Part shown: positions 59,236-64,000 of the stretch, in pieces
Layout: each line of letters begins with the position of its first letter
Numbering within the stretch: the stretch's first letter is position 1
NCBI RefSeq assembly: GCF_031877795.1
Contig: NC_133942.1
Coordinates: forward strand, 3,286,001-3,350,000
Direction of reading: 5' to 3'
From: Strix aluco
Taxonomy: Eukaryota; Chordata; Aves; Strigiformes; Strigidae
Length of the DNA: 64,000 nt
Notes under the pieces: model-generated
What the model was told of the DNA's origin: nothing
What the model saw: the letters and a program-made list of their open reading frames with translations, nothing else
Databases searched by the model: none
Translations under genes and position numbers: made by a program

Positions 59236-60880
59236 TGACTGCCAGATGAGGTTAGGTTCCATAGCGAACTGACATGCACAATCATGATCCTCCCATTCTT
59301 AACTCCACCTACTCGTAGGACTGCTGATGACAGAGTGGGAGTCTGTAACTCGTGTGCTAACACAAACCCCACATACAACCCCACTGCCCAGGATGGCTTT
59401 TGACTGTCAGCACAGCAAAGAGCATGGCTGTTTTTCTTTTAAGTAACCCTGGAGTGAGAGACTTGAGAAGCTTTGTCCCTGTTCGGTAGAGAATCCAGTT
59501 ATGAGAGGCGCCTTGTGTTTGCCTTGGCCCACAGGCTGTAAGCTGCTAGAGCAATGAGGGTGTCTCAGTTCTTAGTTTCCAGGAGCATTGTTACACGCAG
59601 TTCCAGTAAACTTCAGGGTGTCTCTGCGATGCCGGAGCCTGGAGAGTGTAGGTCAGCGTCTCCAGGGTGACTTCAGCTCAGACGGACAGGCCTTTGAGCC
59701 ATCGCACAAAGAATAGGCCTCCTCTCACCACACAGCCAAATTGCATACCCGGCCTCATGAAGCACAGTCTGTCCCTTGAGCACCACTCAGGCATTATTGA
59801 TCTTCATCTGCACCCTGCCACGGCAGTACGCTTTCCTCGCCAGGTGCAACCAGCCACAGCAGCCGCAGCAGCAGGACCAGCTCTGTGCCAGGCCAAAAAA
59901 GCCTCTCTCCTGGCTCCCGTACCAGCACTGCAGTGAAGACTCAAGCCTGGAGCCCTCCCAGCAGGCAGAAAGCACTGGTCTCAGCTGGTCTCAAGGCTGC
60001 AGGGAGGCGAGGGCCGTGGCTTGAAACCCCAGGGGAAAGCTGCGTGGTTTCTGAGCAGAAGAGCCTGCCTGCAGAAGATGTGAAGGCACCCGTCCTGGAG
60101 CCAGGCTGAAGAGCCGTTTGCCAGCATTGGCCAGGAATCACGAAGACGGGTCAACTGCTTGGAAGGCAGCTGTGCTCAGCACTATTCTACCAGCGCACCT
60201 GTGGGCAGCGTTGCCTCCTGCTCCTCCAGATCAGAGCCTGGACGGCCTCCTGCTCCTCCACTTCACAGACTGGCCGGCCTCCTCCCTCCAGCCGCCTGCA
60301 CACACCATTCCTTAAGCCGCTCCTCATGGTCGCCATCTCCACTGCAACCACCTCCCACCCTTGCCCTGCATGCAGACAGGCCCTGCCACATGTACCACCT
60401 CCATACCATCTACTCAGCACCACTCTCCTCCTCCAGAGCCAAAAGGGAATCAGAGCTGTTTTCATCTAGTGATGGAAATGATCGGTTTTGCAGGCCGTTT
60501 GGTATTTTGGTCCATGCTCAGGCATTGCACAGTGCTTGCCAGAGCTGGCAAAACCATCCAGACAAACCTATTCCACTGACACAAGGTGTCTCCTGTCTCC
60601 CTCCAAGTCATCCACACCTCCCATTTATTCTCACTTTGCCCCTCCACACTTTTCCTCAGCCAGGCTCTACCTTGCGCTTTCCATAGAACGCTCCCACTCT
60701 CGCAAACCGTCCCCCCTACACACCAAGAATGTGCACAGCAGGTCTTTGATCAAGGGTTGACACCATCCTGCGTCTCCATGTGGTGCTCCTGGGTGGTCAC
60801 CGTCTTCCCCGCAGCAATGTCCCCACCCTACTGCTCTCAGCAGGCTTGGAGTCCCCGTCAGATAAGAAGCTGTCTTCCCT
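59236..60880 (-). repeat. Inverted linker, second copy
   Basis: Reverse complement of unit linker about 8165 down to 6535. It is closer to the array sequence than the first inverted copy and longer on its left side (the first copy begins only at the equivalent of 7460). No gene. Confidence 0.88.
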
Positions 60881-61161
60881 TCTCCCCTGGAAGCAGCAGA
60901 GATGCCATCTGGGGAGTGAAACCATCCCCCCAGGGCAGCATGTCACTGATGGCCGGATGAGGACAAGGCTCTGGGAGCTGCAGATGTAGCCCCTGGGCTC
61001 CTGCCTCTCAAGGCCTCTGGAAGTCTGGCACCAGGTGCACGTCATGCTCAGTGCAGGTCCCAGCTGTAAATGTTCAGCTGGAACATTGCCCTGAATCTCC
61101 CAGGGAGCCGGGTGTCAGTGCACAGGGCATGTGATCAGCAGGGCAGAGAGGGCTGCAGCAG

Positions 61162-61243
61162 GTAGTTGTGGCCGAGTGGTCAAGGCGATGGACTAGAAAT
61201 CCATTGGGGTTTCCCCGTGCAGGTTCGAATCCTGCCAACTACG
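61162..61243 (+). tRNA. tRNA-Ser(AGA), copy 2
   Basis: Identical to the gene at 46562 except C to T at 61218, the single base between the variable arm and the T stem, a position where either pyrimidine is tolerated. Anticodon AGA, promoter boxes and the TTTT at 61260-61263 are intact. Confidence 0.97.
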
Positions 61244-61564
61244 GGGTGTTGCAGTCTCCTTTTGGGCTGCCTGCAATTGGCCCCACGCTGCAGCCGTGGG
61301 ACTCCAGGTGCCTGGATTTGGGCACCCCTGTGCCTACCATGCTGGTTCTTGCCTCCCTCCAGAAATGCCTGCAGGCATGGGGAATTCTTCTCCTATTTAC
61401 AAGATAGGCAAGTTCAATGAAGACAAAAGGGGGCAGTAAGAGGTCCACTCTTGTTGGTTCTTGAGTGGAGCTTAAAAACCTGACCTTTACCACACATCCC
61501 AAGCAGCACATCCCCACCAGCTTCTCTTCCCTACACCTGAAACTACAGCTGCTCTGGTGGGTTG

Positions 61565-62570
61565 ATCTTGGCTGGCTGCCAGGTGCCCACCAGGCTGCTC
61601 TGTCACTCCCCCTCCTCCACTGGATAGGGGGAGTGAAAATGTAACAAAAGGTTTGTGGGTCAAGATAAGGACAGGAAGCATGTTCACCACTTAAGACCAC
61701 GGGAAAAACAGACTCCACCTGGGGAAATAAATGTAATTTACTACCAATCACACCAGAGTAGGATCATGAGAAATAAAAACAAATCTTAAAACACCTTCCC
61801 GCCACCCTTCCCTTCTTCCTGGGCTCAACTTCGCTCCTGATTTCTCTGCCTCCTCCTCCCAAGCAGCAAAGGGGATATGGAGTAGGGGTTGTGGTCAGTT
61901 CATCTCACGTTGCCTGTGCTGCTCCTTCCTCCTCACTTTCTTCCCCTGCTCCAGCATGGGGTCCCAGCTACGGGGACCATGAACTTATGCAGTGTGGGTC
62001 CTTCCCATGGGCTGCACTTCTTCATGAACTGCTCCCACGTGGGTCCTTTCCATGGGGTGCACTCCTTCAGGAACAGACTGCTCCAGTGTGGATCCTCCAC
62101 AGGGTTGCAAGTCCTGCCCAGAAAACCAGCTCCAGTGTGGACTTCCCCTGGGGTCACAGCCTCCTTTGGACACATCCACCTGCTCTTGCATGGGGTCCTT
62201 CCCAGGCTGCAGGTGGAGATCTGCTCCACCATTATCCTCCCTGGGCTGCAGGGGCACAGCCTGCCTCACCATGGTCTTTACCATGGGCTCCAGGGGAGTC
62301 TCAGCTCCCATGCCTCGAGCACATCCTCCCCCTCCTTCTTCACTGACCTTGGTGTCTGCAGAGTTGTTTCTCACATATTCTCACTCCTCTCTTCCAGCTA
62401 CTATTGTGCAGCAGCTTTTACCTCTTCTTAAATATGTTATCACAGAGGCGCTACCACCATTGCTGATTGGCCCAGCTTTTTCCAGCGGTGGGTTTGTCTT
62501 GGAGCCAGCTGGCATTGGCTCTGTCAGAAATGGGGGAAGCTTCTGGCATATTCTCACAGAAGCCATACCT
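61565..62570 (-). mobile_element. Minus-strand solo LTR, copy 2
   Basis: Duplicate of 46965-47970 with its tandem repeat at 61990-62240 and TATA-like site at 62427-62436. It is truncated at the same base, then directly followed by CR1 sequence. Confidence 0.7.
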
Positions 62571-63432
62571 CAGACCTGTGCTCCAGTCCCTGCACCAGCT
62601 TCGTTGCCCTTCTCTGGACACGCCCAAGTCATTCAATGGCCTTTCTGTAGTGAGGGGCCCAAAACTGAACACAGTAATCGAGGTGTGGCCTCACCAGTGC
62701 CAAGCACAGGGGTAGATCCCTTCCCTGTCCCTTCTGGCCATGCTATTGCTGATACAAGCCAGGATGCGATTGGCCTCTTGGCCGCCTGGGCACACTGCTG
62801 GCTCATGGGGTTTTGGGGGCATCTTTGGGGGTTATGGGGTCTCTGGGGTTATGGGGTCTCAGGGGGGCGCTGCAGGGGCGCTGAGGGCTGGAGGTGCTGC
62901 TTGGGCGTCTCCAGGGTGTCTAGGGGGGGGTCTGGGGTCTTTGGGGCATCTTTAGGGATTTGAGGGTGTTTGGGGTTCTCTGAGAGGCAGTGGGGTGTCC
63001 CCAGGTTCTGGGGGTGTGGTAAATGACTTTGGAGCATCTCCAGAGGGTCTTGGGGGCATCTTTGGGGGTCTCTGGAGTCATCAGGGGGGTTCTGAGTGGC
63101 ACCGGGGTGTCCCCAGGGGGTCTGTGGAGGGGGGCAACGACTTTGGGGCAAATCGCCCCAAAGGCCCCTCCAGCTGGCTATCAATCAACACCCCCATGTC
63201 TCTCTCTGACTGGCAGCTCTCCAGCCACTCCTCCCTAAGCCTGTAGCGCTGCTGGGGGTTGTTGTGGCCGAAGTGCAGAAACCGGCATTTGGCCTTATTG
63301 AAACTCCTCCAGTTGGCCTTAGCCCATCGCTCCAGCCTGTCCAGATCTCTCTGCAGAGCCTCCCTACCCTCGAGCAGATCAACACTCCCACCCAACTGGG
63401 TGTCATCTGCAAACTTAGTGAGGGTGCACTCA
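62571..63432 (-). mobile_element. CR1 LINE fragment, - strand, split by minisatellite
   Basis: On the - strand, 63432 to about 63165 encodes the end of the CR1 reverse transcriptase: FADD at 63413-63402, then [24 protein letters not shown] and a [10 protein letters not shown] end. The remaining CR1 3' part resumes at about 62804 (catgagccagcagtgtgccc on -) and runs to 62571. The two halves are separated by about 360 bp of G-rich repeat. CR1 termini are missing on both sides. Confidence 0.9.
62806..63163 (+). repeat. G-rich minisatellite within CR1
   Basis: Degenerate repeats on the theme gggggcatctttgggggt / ctctggggt, with many runs of three or more G on the + strand. Not part of CR1. G-quadruplex potential is an inference from the G runs. 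Confidence 0.8.
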
Positions 63433-63540
63433 CTCCACTTCACAAACTGGCTAGCCTCCTCCTTCCAGACCCCTGCACACACACCACTTCAAGCTGCTGG
63501 GATATATGTGTGCTACTCTGTGTGCAAGATGCTGGCTAGG
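63433..63540 (-). repeat. Short interspersed repeat shared with keratin linker, inverted
   Basis: cttcacaaactggctagcctcc and cctgcacacacaccacttcaag match the reverse of linker 7080-7145. It is the inverted counterpart of 54398-54580. Confidence 0.6.
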
Positions 63541-63559
63541 AAAACTCAAGTTGCTCTGT

Positions 63560-64000
63560 GCTGGCAATGGTGCTGCTCCCCATCTGCGGCCATACGTGTG
63601 CCAGCTCTGCATGTACTATACAAGTGTATTTGCGTTTGTGTGTGTGTACCTGTGGTCATATAAGCACAGACAAACACCCACCCAGCTGCTTACTGCTTTC
63701 CCCACATTCTCTGGGGTGCAGAGCACTGAAAACTGGATGAGAAGGCTCATGGGTCGAGATAAACACAAGGACATGGCTTAGCAGAAGCTGTTGTGGGCCA
63801 ACCTGACTTGACTTGGGATAAAATCACCTTTTGCCAGTAAAACCAGATTCACGTAGTGAGAAACAATAACACAAACATACAGAGACCTTCTTTCCTCTCC
63901 CCTGTCCCACTCTCAAGTTTGTTCCTTCACACCAGACTCCTTTACCTGCCCAAGTGGGATGCGTCTGTCTTCCCTCTGCTCTTTCCCACTCTTTTTGTTC
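63560..64000 (-). mobile_element. LTR-like element, - orientation (partial)
   Basis: Reverse complement of about 53657-54062, nearly identical between 63740 and 64000, with a small insertion near 63705-63725. It runs off the window end. Confidence 0.65.

Larger units (their letters stand above)
59941..62570. repeat. Segmental duplication, copy 2 (2,630 bp)
   Basis: Direct repeat of 45341-47970. On its left, linker homology to the array simply continues, whereas copy 1 is cut there. This suggests copy 2 preserves the older arrangement. Confidence 0.93.

Noticed and set aside
1-64000. CRISPR arrays, operons, phage or plasmid features
   Set aside because: None is present; introns, poly(A) signals, CR1 and vertebrate tRNAs show avian nuclear DNA.

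Overview
The window is bird nuclear DNA. It holds avian feather beta-keratin (corneous beta-protein) genes with their usual non-coding first exon, CR1 LINE pieces ending in the ATTCTATG-type 3' repeat, bird-type solo LTRs and vertebrate tRNA genes. Species cannot be fixed from the sequence. There is no bacterial or plasmid content.

Positions 1-42473 are four head-to-tail copies of a 10,618-bp unit (1-10618, 10619-21236, 21237-31854, 31855-42473). The window opens inside the array, so it continues to the left. Each unit carries two single-coding-exon feather keratin genes, one on + and one on -, giving eight intact genes of 105 codons. Within a unit the two genes converge across a roughly 4-kb linker that contains a solo LTR. 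Across unit borders the genes are head to head, separated by about 3.6 kb, and lie in a large imperfect palindrome of roughly 3-kb arms around a core of about 0.95 kb. Products of the + genes are identical to each other. The - products differ from them only at residue 100 (Phe to Arg), except in the last array copy, which has two further changes. Units 1 and 3 share variants against units 2 and 4, so a dimeric (about 21.2 kb) higher-order repeat is visible on top of the 10.6-kb period.

From about 42540 to 46400 the array continues in inverted orientation. The core and the keratin upstream arm are flipped, the keratin gene expected there is deleted, and the sequence runs into inverted linker. 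A 2.63-kb block made of inverted linker, a tRNA-Ser(AGA) gene and a minus-strand LTR (45341-47970) is repeated directly at 59941-62570.

Between and beyond these blocks (47971-58680 and 62571-64000) is ordinary avian intergenic DNA. It holds a 5'-truncated CR1 with a reverse-transcriptase remnant, an initiator-tRNA-Met-derived pseudogene with a Thr-type anticodon, a tRNA-Gln(CTG) gene, several CR1 scraps, LTR copies in inverted orientation, a CR1 split by a G-rich minisatellite, and a rearranged relic of a keratin 3' UTR. No other protein gene could be supported. The biology of interest is a palindromic, co-evolving feather-keratin amplicon with visible arm-to-arm gene conversion and an inversion at its edge.
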